The notes beneath the pieces were generated by a model. The model saw only the letters and a list, made by a program, of their open reading frames with translations, ran no database searches and was not told the origin of the DNA. A program made the translations under genes and the position numbers. A stretch of DNA of 64,000 bases from Pseudarthrobacter sulfonivorans (GTDB taxonomy: Bacteria > Actinomycetota > Actinomycetes > Actinomycetales > Micrococcaceae), in assembly GCF_014712225.1 (NCBI RefSeq), contig NZ_JACXBW010000005.1, positions 124,001 to 188,000 on the forward strand. Direction: 5' to 3'. Shown here piece after piece: positions 1 to 10,593 of the stretch (the stretch's first letter is position 1; each line of letters starts with the position of its first letter).

Positions 1-675
1 CAGGGCCTGCTTGGTGATGGCGGCCAGCAGGCTGTCACCCATGGAGCGGAAGGCGCTGACGATGGCGCCGGTTGCCAGGCCGGACGTGCCGCCGAAGACG
101 AAGGCGGCAACGGGAGCCGAGACCACGCCCCCGATGATGCCCGTCAGGAATCCGGCCACGGGAACGAGGTAGAAGCGACGGAAAACGCCGTGACGGGCGG
201 CGAGGCCGGCCAGGCAGCCGATGAGGGCCGCGCCCGCGGCGAAGGGCAGGACGGTGGGGTTGAAGAAGGACCAGACGATGCTGCTGAGGGCACCGGTTGC
301 CGCCCCGGCGGCCGGACCGGCGAGGACGGCAATCAGCACGGTGCCGATGGCATCAAGGTAGAAGGGTACCAACGTACTGCCCACGAACTGGCCCAGGACG
401 ATGTTCAGCACCAGGGCAACCGGAATCAGCACCAGCGTGGAGACGGGCAGCGTGGGGAGCACGGCAACGATCAGCAGGACAGCACCCACGAGGAACCCGG
501 AGAGGGCGATCAAGGCCGCGGCGCTGCCTGGCCCGCCGGTGATGTCGGCGGGCTGGTTGAGGACCAGGTAGATGTAGGTCCCTGCGATGGCCAGGGCTCC
601 GAGGATTTCCAGCAGGCGGCGGTTCCGGGCCGCGGCCGGGCTTTGCGGCGGCAGGGTGAGGGATGGCGATGACAT
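1..675 (-). CDS. ECF-transporter S-component-like membrane protein (3' end cut by window edge)
   Basis: The frame is open from an ATG at 675 to base 1, giving 225 codons with no stop, so the gene continues off the left edge. The protein begins MSSPSLTLPP and holds about six hydrophobic segments. The stretch DAIGTVLIAVLAGP followed by GALSSIVWSFFNP is typical of substrate-binding S components of energy-coupling-factor transporters, which give vitamin or precursor specificity to a shared ATPase/T module. No partner gene is visible because it would lie outside the window, and the substrate cannot be told. A general small integral membrane protein remains possible. It is divergent from mtr. Confidence 0.65.
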   Translation of the reverse strand, partial: MSSPSLTLPPQSPAAARNRRLLEILGALAIAGTYIYLVLNQPADITGGPGSAAALIALSGFLVGAVLLIVAVLPTLPVSTLVLIPVALVLNIVLGQFVGSTLVPFYLDAIGTVLIAVLAGPAAGAATGALSSIVWSFFNPTVLPFAAGAALIGCLAGLAARHGVFRRFYLVPVAGFLTGIIGGVVSAPVAAFVFGGTSGLATGAIVSAFRSMGDSLLAAITKQAL

Positions 676-869
676 GGCGTTCCTTTGGGGGCAGGCTCTG
701 ACGCCCGGAATGCCGGGCGGCGCGGAACGCCGCCTATGTCACCTCGGCGGCAGCCGGGGGCTTCTGCGCCGGCCCGGGTCCGGTACCAGTCTACCGGGAA
801 GCAGCCGGGCACGCGGTGGATAGTAGACTCCCTGACACCTGCCATCCTGACTTTCCGAAAGGCCGAACC
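676..869. promoter_or_regulatory. Divergent intergenic region between the S-component gene and mtr
   Basis: Each strand carries a GTAGACT stretch containing a TANNNT -10-like hexamer: TAGACT on the plus strand at about 823-828, and TAGACT on the minus strand at about 789-794. A GGCGGCGTTCCGCGCCGCC hairpin lies at about 719-737. I looked for a thiamine or cobalamin riboswitch ahead of the transporter and saw none of the conserved cores. Confidence 0.3.
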
Positions 870-2294
870 ATGCCGCATTACGATCTCGCCATCATCGGTT
901 CCGGGTCGGGAAACTCGCTGATCACCCCGTTCTGGGACGGCAAGCGGGTGGCCCTCATCGACGGCGGCGTCTTCGGCGGCACGTGTGTGAATGTGGGGTG
1001 CATCCCGACGAAGATGTTTGTCTACCCGGCGGCCCTGGCCGCCGTTCCTGCCGAAGCGTCGCGTCTCGGCGTGGATCTGACGCTGGACAAAGTGCGCTGG
1101 AATGCCATCCGTGACCGGATTTTCGGCCGCATCGATGCCATTTCCGAGGACGGCCGGCGCTACCGGGCCGAGGAGCTGGACAACGTGGACCTGTATCAGG
1201 AACACGTGCGCTTCACCGGGCCCCGGTCGCTGCGGACGGACTCCGGGACCAGCATCAGCGCCGACCAGGTCGTGGTGGCCGCCGGGTCGCGGGCGGTGGT
1301 GCCGGACGTGCCCGGCATGGACCTCCCCCAGGTGCATACCTCTGACACCGTGATGCGCATCGACGGCCCGCCCAGGCACGTTGTGGTGGTGGGCGGCGGC
1401 TACATCGCCGCGGAGTTCGCCGCCATCTTCCACGGCTTCGGGACCGAGGTGGTCCAGGTCAACCGCTCCCAACGGCTCCTCCGCGGCAATGACGAGGAAA
1501 TTTCGCGGCACTTCGCCGAGGCTGCCGCCCGCCGCTGGAAGCTGGAGCTCGGCTTCTCGCTGCAGGCGGTGGAGGACAACAGGGATGGCCGGGTCACAGC
1601 GGTGTTCGACGACGGCGACGGCAAGCAGTTGCGCCTCGAGACGGACATCGTGCTCATGGCCACCGGACGGGTTCCGAACACGGACCGGCTGGACGTCGAT
1701 GCGGCAGGCCTGGACCTGAGCGATGACAAAACCTTGTCCGTCGACGCGCAGCTGCGGATCCTTTCCAACGGTGAACCGCTGGCGGGCGTTTATGCGTTGG
1801 GCGACATTGCCAACCGCTATCAGCTCAAGCACGTGGCCAACCGGGAGGCGCGGGTGGTGGCCCACAACCTCGAACACCCGGACGGGCCGCGGAGCATCGA
1901 CTACACGGGCGTTCCGTTTGCGGTGTTCAGCAATCCGCAGGTGGCCGCCGTCGGGCTGACGGAGCAAGAAGCCCGGCAGGAGGCTGTAGACGGCACGGAC
2001 ATCGTGGTGGCCGTCCAGGAATACGGCAGCACGGCCTATGGCTGGGCCATGGAGGACGCCGAGGGAATCGTCAAACTGATCGCGGAGAAGTCCACCGGCC
2101 GGCTGCTCGGGGCGCACATCCTCGGCCACGAGGCCTCCATCCTGATCCAGCCCCTGGTCCAGGCGATCGTGCTGTCCACCCCTGTGTCCACCCTCGCACG
2201 GGGACCGTACTGGATTCACCCGGCCCTGACCGAGGTGGTGGAAAACGCCCTGCTGGCGCTGGACGTGGACTTACCTGACAACGCGCCGCTGTAG
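870..2294 (+). CDS. mtr: Mycothione reductase
   Basis: Class I pyridine nucleotide-disulfide oxidoreductase of 474 aa that reduces oxidised mycothiol with NADPH, the actinobacterial counterpart of glutathione reductase. The FAD-binding N-terminus reads AIIGSGSGNS. The redox pair is GGTCVNVGC, Cys39 and Cys44. A second GGGYIAAEFAA nucleotide-binding motif lies near residue 180, and the C-terminal dimerisation domain ends with the IHPALTEVVENAL His-Glu motif. The GSGSGN start and the reduced AFAT region favour Mtr over dihydrolipoyl dehydrogenase. An upstream in-frame ATG at 816 would add 18 poorly conserved residues. The ATG at 870, following GAAAGG, is preferred. It is convergent with the nucleoside hydrolase, 8 bases apart. 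Confidence 0.93.
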   Translation: MPHYDLAIIGSGSGNSLITPFWDGKRVALIDGGVFGGTCVNVGCIPTKMFVYPAALAAVPAEASRLGVDLTLDKVRWNAIRDRIFGRIDAISEDGRRYRAEELDNVDLYQEHVRFTGPRSLRTDSGTSISADQVVVAAGSRAVVPDVPGMDLPQVHTSDTVMRIDGPPRHVVVVGGGYIAAEFAAIFHGFGTEVVQVNRSQRLLRGNDEEISRHFAEAAARRWKLELGFSLQAVEDNRDGRVTAVFDDGDGKQLRLETDIVLMATGRVPNTDRLDVDAAGLDLSDDKTLSVDAQLRILSNGEPLAGVYALGDIANRYQLKHVANREARVVAHNLEHPDGPRSIDYTGVPFAVFSNPQVAAVGLTEQEARQEAVDGTDIVVAVQEYGSTAYGWAMEDAEGIVKLIAEKSTGRLLGAHILGHEASILIQPLVQAIVLSTPVSTLARGPYWIHPALTEVVENALLALDVDLPDNAPL

Positions 2295-2302
2295 GCTAAC
2301 GT

Positions 2303-3328
2303 TCAGCGCAGCCGTGCTGCGAGGGCCCCGACGGACCGAATCAATTCCCCGAAGGCCTGCTCAGGTTTGTTGTCCGCCACAATCCTGGCGTTGGGCGGGT
2401 GCTGCCACAGGTTCCGGTAGTCGGCCACGGTGGTCCCCACCAGCAGCGGCGAGTCAACCTCCACGTCCACCGTGGCCAGGCGGGTTGCGTAGTCGAGTGT
2501 CCCGGCTGCCACACCGGCGGCGAAGTAGTCGTGGACGTGCGCCACGTAGCCCTGCCCGTAGAGCCGGTGGAACTCAAAGTAGAAGCGCAGGGCGTCCGAC
2601 AGGTGCCGCACCAGCGGGCTGTCCGCGGTGCTCCTGATTCCTTCGGGCTGCTTCGGCAGGACCAGTTCCCGCTCAGCGCAGCCGGCCGCCTCCGCAAGCC
2701 GCAACACATGTTCGGGCCGCAGCTCGATCCGCTCAGTGGTGTCCAGTGAACAGACAATGGGCAGCCGTTCCACCGGCACGCCGCGGTAGGCCGCGTAGAC
2801 TTCCTTGGCCGCCTGCGGATCCACGTGGGTGTTCCATTCAGCGGTGGGGGTGGTGTTGCCCTGGTGGTAGAAGCTGCCGCCCATGATCACCACCTTGCCC
2901 AGCAGTTCGGGCAGCCGGGGTTCCCGCCGGATGGCCAGTGCGAAGTTCGTCAGCGGGGCCGTGATCAGGGCCGTCAGCTCCCCCGGGCTCGCCCGGGCCG
3001 CCTCAACCCACAGGTCGGCGGCGTGCCGCGCCGACACCGCCCCGATCGGCGGAGGGAGGACGGCGTGGCCGATGCCCTGCGGTCCGTGGGTTTCCGGCGT
3101 TGTCACCAGCGGGATGGCGAGCGGGCCTTCAGCGCCGACGGCGACCTGCACCCCTTCGCGTCCGCACAGCTCCAGCATGGCGAGGGTGTTTCGTGCCACC
3201 TGGTGCGCGTCCACATTCCCCGGCGACGCCGTGACGGCCACGAACTCGACGTCGGGCAGCGAGGCCAGGTAGGCCAGCGCCAGGGCGTCGTCGATCCCGG
3301 TGTCAACGTCCAGCAGGAGCCTGGTCAT
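2303..3328 (-). CDS. Inosine-uridine preferring nucleoside hydrolase family protein
   Basis: A 341-aa member of the IunH family, which cleaves the N-glycosidic bond of ribonucleosides using a Ca2+ bound by an N-terminal Asp cluster. The signature DVDTGIDDALAL is at residues 7-18. A later AEWNTHVDPQAA stretch and the C-terminal HVHDYFAAGVA supply further metal and ribose contacts. The start is preceded by AGGAGA. It is the last gene of the run led by dxs and follows the aldo/keto reductase by 12 bases, so it is probably co-transcribed. The base specificity cannot be read. Confidence 0.9.
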   Translation of the reverse strand: MTRLLLDVDTGIDDALALAYLASLPDVEFVAVTASPGNVDAHQVARNTLAMLELCGREGVQVAVGAEGPLAIPLVTTPETHGPQGIGHAVLPPPIGAVSARHAADLWVEAARASPGELTALITAPLTNFALAIRREPRLPELLGKVVIMGGSFYHQGNTTPTAEWNTHVDPQAAKEVYAAYRGVPVERLPIVCSLDTTERIELRPEHVLRLAEAAGCAERELVLPKQPEGIRSTADSPLVRHLSDALRFYFEFHRLYGQGYVAHVHDYFAAGVAAGTLDYATRLATVDVEVDSPLLVGTTVADYRNLWQHPPNARIVADNKPEQAFGELIRSVGALAARLR

Positions 3329-3340
3329 CGGCCGTTTCTC

Positions 3341-4318
3341 CTAAAAGAGTGCGACTTTGGGGACCTTGGGGAAGATCCGGTCGAGTTCGTCCAGCTCAGC
3401 CGGTGTGGGCACCCAGGCGACGGCCTCGGCGTTCTGAAGGATCTGTTCGGGCCTGGTGGCCCCGGCGATCACGCTGCTGACCGCGGGCTGGGCCGCGAGC
3501 CAGGAGAACGCCACCTGGATCTCGGACAGCTGGCGTGCCGCAGCGAACGCGCTGAACCGCTGGAGCTGGTCCCAGGCGGCGTCGTGCACCATGTGTGTCC
3601 GGGTATGGCTGAGGCGGGAACCTGCCGGTGCCGTGTCCGGCGAATACTTTCCGGTGAGAAGCCCGTTGGCCAACGGGAAATACGGCAGGACGCCGAGGCC
3701 GTAGGCTTCCGCCGCCGGAGTGACCTCCAGTTCGGCCCGCCGGTCCAGGAGGTTGTAGTGGTTCTGGGTGGAGATAAAACGCGTCCCGCCGGCGGCGCGC
3801 GCAACGAATTCCGCCTCGGCGATCTGCCAGCCGGCGCGGTTTGAGTGCCCGATGTAGCGGACCTTGCCGCTGGTGACGAGGTCATCAAGGGCAGACAGGG
3901 TTTCCTCGATGGGTGTCAGCGGGTCCGGGGTATGGAACTGGTACAGGTCGATCCAGTCGGTGCCGAGCCGGCGCAGCGACGCCTCCGCCGCCCGCACAAT
4001 GTAGCGCCGGGATCCCCTGGCACCAAAATCGTTCCCGTTGGCACCCCGGACATGCATGCCGAACTTGGTGGCCACCACGGCGTCGTCGCGCCGGCCGGCG
4101 AGGGCCTTTCCCAGCATCGTTTCGCTGAGTCCGGGCTCCCGGCCGTAGTTGTCCGCGACGTCGAAAAGCGTTACGCCGGCGTCGAGGGCTGCATGCACGA
4201 CGGCGTCAGTCCCCGCCTGCGACTCGGTCACCGTGTTGGCACGGCCCAGGTTGTTGCAGCCGAGCCCCACCACGGAGACGGACAGCCCGGACTTTCCCAG
4301 GCGACGGTATTCAGTCAT
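3341..4318 (-). CDS. Aldo/keto reductase
   Basis: A 325-aa NADPH-dependent (beta/alpha)8 oxidoreductase. The catalytic tetrad is visible as Asp53 and Tyr58 (FDVADNYG), Lys85 (VATKFG) and His129 (YQFHTPD). The N-terminal RLGKSGLSVSVVGLGCNN and the long C-terminal SWLAAQPAVSSVIAGATRPEQ are typical of the YghZ/PhdYeaE-like branch. It lies 9 bases downstream of the unknown 186-aa gene and 12 bases upstream of the nucleoside hydrolase, so it sits inside the putative dxs operon. The substrate is unknown. The ribosome-binding site is weak (GGGGATCTCC), consistent with translation coupled to the upstream gene. Confidence 0.92.
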   Translation of the reverse strand: MTEYRRLGKSGLSVSVVGLGCNNLGRANTVTESQAGTDAVVHAALDAGVTLFDVADNYGREPGLSETMLGKALAGRRDDAVVATKFGMHVRGANGNDFGARGSRRYIVRAAEASLRRLGTDWIDLYQFHTPDPLTPIEETLSALDDLVTSGKVRYIGHSNRAGWQIAEAEFVARAAGGTRFISTQNHYNLLDRRAELEVTPAAEAYGLGVLPYFPLANGLLTGKYSPDTAPAGSRLSHTRTHMVHDAAWDQLQRFSAFAAARQLSEIQVAFSWLAAQPAVSSVIAGATRPEQILQNAEAVAWVPTPAELDELDRIFPKVPKVALF

Positions 4319-4327
4319 GGAGATCCC

Positions 4328-4888
4328 CTAGACGCTGAAGATGTTGGCGGGCTTCGCCGAGTGCTTGAGCTTGAAGTTTGCCGGTTCGGTAAAGGGTGCG
4401 GCGCCGATGCTGAGCTTGGTGAAGTCCAGGTCCTCACCGCGGCTGCAGACCTTGATCGCGTTGACGGCCTTGTTCACTTCCGAGCAGAGGCAGAAGATGT
4501 TCAGCTTGTAGTCGCTGAACTCGGAGCGTTCCACGGTTCCCAGGCCACGCCAGGCCAGATGGCTGATGAGCGCATCCTTGGCTTTTTCCTCAAGATAGCG
4601 GTCCCGGTCCGTGCCTTCCCTTGTCTTGAGGGCGAACTGGGCAACGACCCAGAACTGCTCTTCCTCGGGGATTTCGGCGTAGCCGTCCTCGGCGCACTGG
4701 ACAGCGAAGGCGTCCATGAGGCCCTCCACCGCAGCGGCGTCAGCCACATCGGTCTCTTCGGTCCTGCTCTGGTGGCCCACCACGCCGTAGTTCATCACAA
4801 ACTGGCTGTAGTCCTCGTCGAACCAGCCTTCGCGGAAGTGCAGCACTCCCTCGTCGTCCCGTTTGTAGACCCTGATGATTCCGCTCAT
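4328..4888 (-). CDS. Hypothetical protein, 186 aa, in the dxs operon
   Basis: I do not recognise a named family. The ATG at 4888 overlaps the stop of the DUF402 gene by 4 bases (ATGA), which fixes the start and implies translational coupling. The frame extends upstream but that part only shadows DUF402. The N-terminal 45 residues (IIRVYKRDDEGVLHFREGW then MNYGVVGHQSRTEE) weakly resemble the strand pattern and central GxxGxxG-like loop of WGR-type domains; this is speculative. The middle is acidic and helical, and the C-terminus contains NIFCLCSEVNKAVNAIKVC. No signal peptide or membrane segment is seen, so it is probably cytosolic. Confidence 0.75.
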   Translation of the reverse strand: MSGIIRVYKRDDEGVLHFREGWFDEDYSQFVMNYGVVGHQSRTEETDVADAAAVEGLMDAFAVQCAEDGYAEIPEEEQFWVVAQFALKTREGTDRDRYLEEKAKDALISHLAWRGLGTVERSEFSDYKLNIFCLCSEVNKAVNAIKVCSRGEDLDFTKLSIGAAPFTEPANFKLKHSAKPANIFSV

Positions 4889-5502
4889 GACCGTCCCTTC
4901 GTGAACCATTCGACATCTGTGCCGTCGAACGGTGCCTGCTGTGCCTTGACGGCCTGATAAAGCTCTTCCGCGGCACCCTGGATGTCCTGGACCAGGCGGT
5001 CCGGATAGTTCATCGCAACTGCGTGCTCGGCAAACTCGTCCTGGTCGTCGATAAAGACGCCGCGCCCGTCCATCCGGATGACGTCCAGATCCATGTCGAT
5101 CACATGGAACTCGGTGACCGCCGGCCGGATTTCTGTCCATTCGTGGGCCACAGCGAGGTCAATGTAGACCCGGACCCCGTTGGGATGTGCGGAATCGTAG
5201 AAGGTGGCAACCCAGTCCCCCGACCGCGGCACCAGCAGCACGGCGTCGGACCGGGTGTAGAACGCGGCGCCGGGCCGCGAACAGAACTCGTTGGTTCCCT
5301 GGAAGATCCACCAGCCGTGCCGGTCCTCCCCCAGATACCGTCCCGGGACCACCCAATGGGCTTTGCCGTTCCATTTCCTGTTCCGCGCCACCACCAGTTG
5401 GCCTGGCTGGAGTCCTGCGGGAACCCGCGTGGTGCTGGTATGCCGGGCCGGTCCGTATTCTCCTGCGGTACCGGGGTACTTCAGGGCGTCTTCTTCCCTC
5501 AC
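4885..5502 (-). CDS. DUF402 domain-containing protein
   Basis: A 205-aa protein of the DUF402/FomD-like family, whose characterised members hydrolyse phosphate anhydrides. The family hallmark is the acidic stretch [31 protein letters not shown] near residues 130-160, where paired Asp residues would bind metal. Upstream is an aromatic-rich beta-barrel region ([21 protein letters not shown]). The GTG start overlaps the dxs stop by 4 bases (GTGA). The gene therefore appears to be translated with dxs, an unusual partner. The physiological substrate is unknown. Confidence 0.85.
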   Translation of the reverse strand: MREEDALKYPGTAGEYGPARHTSTTRVPAGLQPGQLVVARNRKWNGKAHWVVPGRYLGEDRHGWWIFQGTNEFCSRPGAAFYTRSDAVLLVPRSGDWVATFYDSAHPNGVRVYIDLAVAHEWTEIRPAVTEFHVIDMDLDVIRMDGRGVFIDDQDEFAEHAVAMNYPDRLVQDIQGAAEELYQAVKAQQAPFDGTDVEWFTKGRS

Positions 5503-7472
5503 AGAATCGGGAGGCTGCCGGTGGTGGGGTGCGCTTGCCCTGGCAGGGGACGCGCAAACGGAACCTTTGTCCCCAAAACCTGCGCGACGACGTCGTGCGT
5601 TATCTGCTGTGCCGTCAGCCCCACCCGTTCCATGACCTGGGTCCTGGTGCCGTGGTCCAGGAATTCTGCGGGAAGGCCCACCTCGTTCAAAGCGGTGTCG
5701 ACCCCGGCGGCGCGCATCTCCTGCCGGATCCGTGAGCCCACGCCGCCGGCCCTGACGCCATCCTCGATGCAGATGACCAGCCGGTGGTGCGAGGCCAGCG
5801 CGATGATGGAGCGGCGCACGGGCAGCACCCAGCGCGGGTCCACCACCGTGGTGCTGATGCCCTGGGCGCCCAGCCGGTTGGAAACGTCCAGCGCAAGTTC
5901 AGACATTGCGCCCACGCTGACAATCAGGACATCGTTCTCCGTGGAGCCTGCGGGGCGCCGGGCCAGGACGTCGACACCGTCGCTGAGGCGTTCGATGGCT
6001 TCCACCTCGGCTCCGACCGTGCCTTTGGAGAAGCGCACCACGGTGGGGGCGTCACTGATGGCCACGGCTTGACGGAGCTCTTCGCGCAGGCGCGAAGCGT
6101 CACGCGGCGCGGCGAGGTGCAGCCCGGGCACAATCTGGACCATGGCCATGTCCCACATGCCGTGGTGGCTGGCGCCGTCCGGGCCGGTCACGCCGGCGCG
6201 GTCCAGCACGATGGTGACGCCGGCTTTGTGCAGGGCGACATCCATCAGGAGTTGGTCGAAGGCACGGTTGAGGAACGTGGCGTAAACGGCCACGACCGGA
6301 TGGAGGCCGCCGAAGGCCATGCCGGCGGCCGAGGTCAGTGCGTGCTGCTCGGCAATGCCGACGTCAATCACGCGGTCTGGATGCTTGGCGGCAAACTTGT
6401 GCAGGCCCACGGGGATCAGCATGGCGCCGGTGATGCCGACGATGTCGTCCCGCTCATCGGCGATGGCTGCGATCTCGTCGGCGAAAACAGACGTCCAGGA
6501 CTGTGCCCCGGACGCACCGGTGGGTTCACCGGTTTCGGGGTCGATGATCCCCACCGCGTGGAACTGGTCAGCTTCATGCGCCCGGGCGGGAGCGTAGCCG
6601 TGGCCTTTTTCGGTCATGGCATGGACAATCACCGGCCCGGCATAGTTCCGGGCCGTGGACAGGGCGTGCTCCATGGCCTGGAGGTTGTGGCCGTCCACCG
6701 GGCCGATGTACTTCATGCCGAGGTCCTCGAACATCCCCTGCGGCGCCCACCAGTCCTTGACGCCCTTTTTGATGGCATGCAGGCTTTTGTAGGTGAACTG
6801 CCCCACCGGGCCGCCGTTCTGCAGCCTCCGCTTCCACCAGTCGAGCGTTCCTTCGTAGGCCGGGGCGGCGCGGAAGGAGTCGATGGTGGGGCGAAGCGAG
6901 GCGAGGTAGTCAGCGAAGCCGCCAACCGTGGGCGCATAGGAGCGGCCGTTGTCATTGACAACGATGACCACGCGGCGGCGCTTGTCTGCCGCGATGTTGT
7001 TGATGGCTTCCCAGGCCATGCCGCCGGTCAGCGCACCGTCACCAACGACCGCGACGACGTAGCGGTCGCCTTCTCCGGTGAGCTGCCGGGCGCGGGAAAT
7101 GCCGTCCGCCCAGGAGAGGGACGACGACGCGTGCGAGCTTTCCACGATGTCATGCTCTGACTCCACCCTGGACGGGTAGCCGGACATGCCGCCCTGCTGG
7201 CGCAGGGTGCTGAAATCCTGGCGGCCGGTCAGAAGCTTGTGCACATAGGACTGGTGTCCTGTGTCGAACACTATGCTGTCCCGCGGCGAATCGAAGATGC
7301 GGTGCACGGCAAGCGTCAGTTCCACCACGCCGAGGTTGGGGCCCAGGTGTCCACCCGTCTGGGAAACATTGGATATGAGGAAGCTCCTGACCTCATCAGC
7401 CAGTTCTTCGAGCTGCCCCTGGGACAACCCATGCAGGTCCTGCGGATTCCGGATGGTGTCCAAGATTCCCAA
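5499..7472 (-). CDS. dxs: 1-deoxy-D-xylulose-5-phosphate synthase
   Basis: A 657-aa thiamine-diphosphate enzyme that condenses pyruvate and glyceraldehyde-3-phosphate in the first step of the MEP isoprenoid pathway. Landmarks in order: [17 protein letters not shown], the ThDP-binding [18 protein letters not shown] near residue 145, a central [11 protein letters not shown] segment, and the transketolase pyrimidine domain with [15 protein letters not shown] near residue 375. The start is a TTG, but an AAGGAGG ribosome-binding site 8 bases upstream is near-perfect. This leads the run dxs-DUF402-unknown-AKR-nucleoside hydrolase. The dxs location shortly before the dut/sigA region matches M. tuberculosis dxs1. 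Confidence 0.96.
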   Translation of the reverse strand: MGILDTIRNPQDLHGLSQGQLEELADEVRSFLISNVSQTGGHLGPNLGVVELTLAVHRIFDSPRDSIVFDTGHQSYVHKLLTGRQDFSTLRQQGGMSGYPSRVESEHDIVESSHASSSLSWADGISRARQLTGEGDRYVVAVVGDGALTGGMAWEAINNIAADKRRRVVIVVNDNGRSYAPTVGGFADYLASLRPTIDSFRAAPAYEGTLDWWKRRLQNGGPVGQFTYKSLHAIKKGVKDWWAPQGMFEDLGMKYIGPVDGHNLQAMEHALSTARNYAGPVIVHAMTEKGHGYAPARAHEADQFHAVGIIDPETGEPTGASGAQSWTSVFADEIAAIADERDDIVGITGAMLIPVGLHKFAAKHPDRVIDVGIAEQHALTSAAGMAFGGLHPVVAVYATFLNRAFDQLLMDVALHKAGVTIVLDRAGVTGPDGASHHGMWDMAMVQIVPGLHLAAPRDASRLREELRQAVAISDAPTVVRFSKGTVGAEVEAIERLSDGVDVLARRPAGSTENDVLIVSVGAMSELALDVSNRLGAQGISTTVVDPRWVLPVRRSIIALASHHRLVICIEDGVRAGGVGSRIRQEMRAAGVDTALNEVGLPAEFLDHGTRTQVMERVGLTAQQITHDVVAQVLGTKVPFARPLPGQAHPTTGSLPIL

Positions 7473-7535
7473 ATGACCCCTCCTTCAGGTGGTAGACGTG
7501 CCTGTTAACTCTAACGCCTTGGGTGAAATGCAAAG

Positions 7536-7574
7536 CCGAAGCCCCGGCTGGTCGCTGACCGGCCGGGGCTTCGG
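7536..7574 (-). terminator. Terminator downstream of acn
   Basis: A perfect 13-bp stem: CCGAAGCCCCGGC pairs with GCCGGGGCTTCGG across a 13-base loop, 28 bases after the acn stop. On the minus strand it is followed by CTTTGCATTTC, a modest U-rich tail. Confidence 0.75.
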
Positions 7575-7601
7575 GAGGGTGCTGCGGTGTTCAGATCCCT
7601 G

Positions 7602-10427
<2,826 letters not shown>

Positions 10428-10483
10428 CGCAGGACTCCTCTCGCAACAGTTTCATCTTTGTCGCGCGGTAGACCGCTTGCTAG

Positions 10484-10497
10484 TTAGGCAGGCCTAA
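10484..10497. promoter_or_regulatory. Palindrome upstream of acn (possible repressor operator)
   Basis: TTAGGC-AG-GCCTAA is a perfect inverted repeat with 6-bp arms, 57 bases upstream of the acn ATG. The half-site TTAGG resembles DtxR/IdeR iron boxes. However, spacing differs from the 19-bp consensus: by eye the best ungapped alignment matches 12 of 19 positions. Iron control of aconitase is established in corynebacteria through RipA/DtxR, which makes such a site plausible but not shown. Confidence 0.4.
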
Positions 10498-10530
10498 TTA
10501 GTGCTGGCCACAAATGTTGCCGGAGGTCAG

Positions 10531-10554
10531 CCGTGAATACTCAACCGTGAATAC
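10531..10554. repeat. Tandem 10-bp direct repeat upstream of acn
   Basis: CCGTGAATAC occurs at 10531-10540 and again at 10545-10554, a 14-base period separated by TCAA. It lies about 105-130 bases upstream of acn and 40 bases past the stop of the RNA methyltransferase gene. It could be a regulator site for acn or chance; no known motif is assigned. Confidence 0.35.
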
Positions 10555-10593
10555 GGTGCGCGACGTGGGATTACTACCGCCATCCTAGTAGCA

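Noticed and set aside
676..869. Possible riboswitch ahead of the S-component-like transporter gene
   Set aside because: None of the conserved cores of thiamine, cobalamin, FMN or preQ1 riboswitches was found in the 194 bases.
5784..7160. Long open frame on the plus strand opposite dxs (about 458 codons)
   Set aside because: It is antisense to a clear dxs protein, its product is a Gly/Val/His-rich shadow with no family pattern, and high GC leaves antisense frames open.
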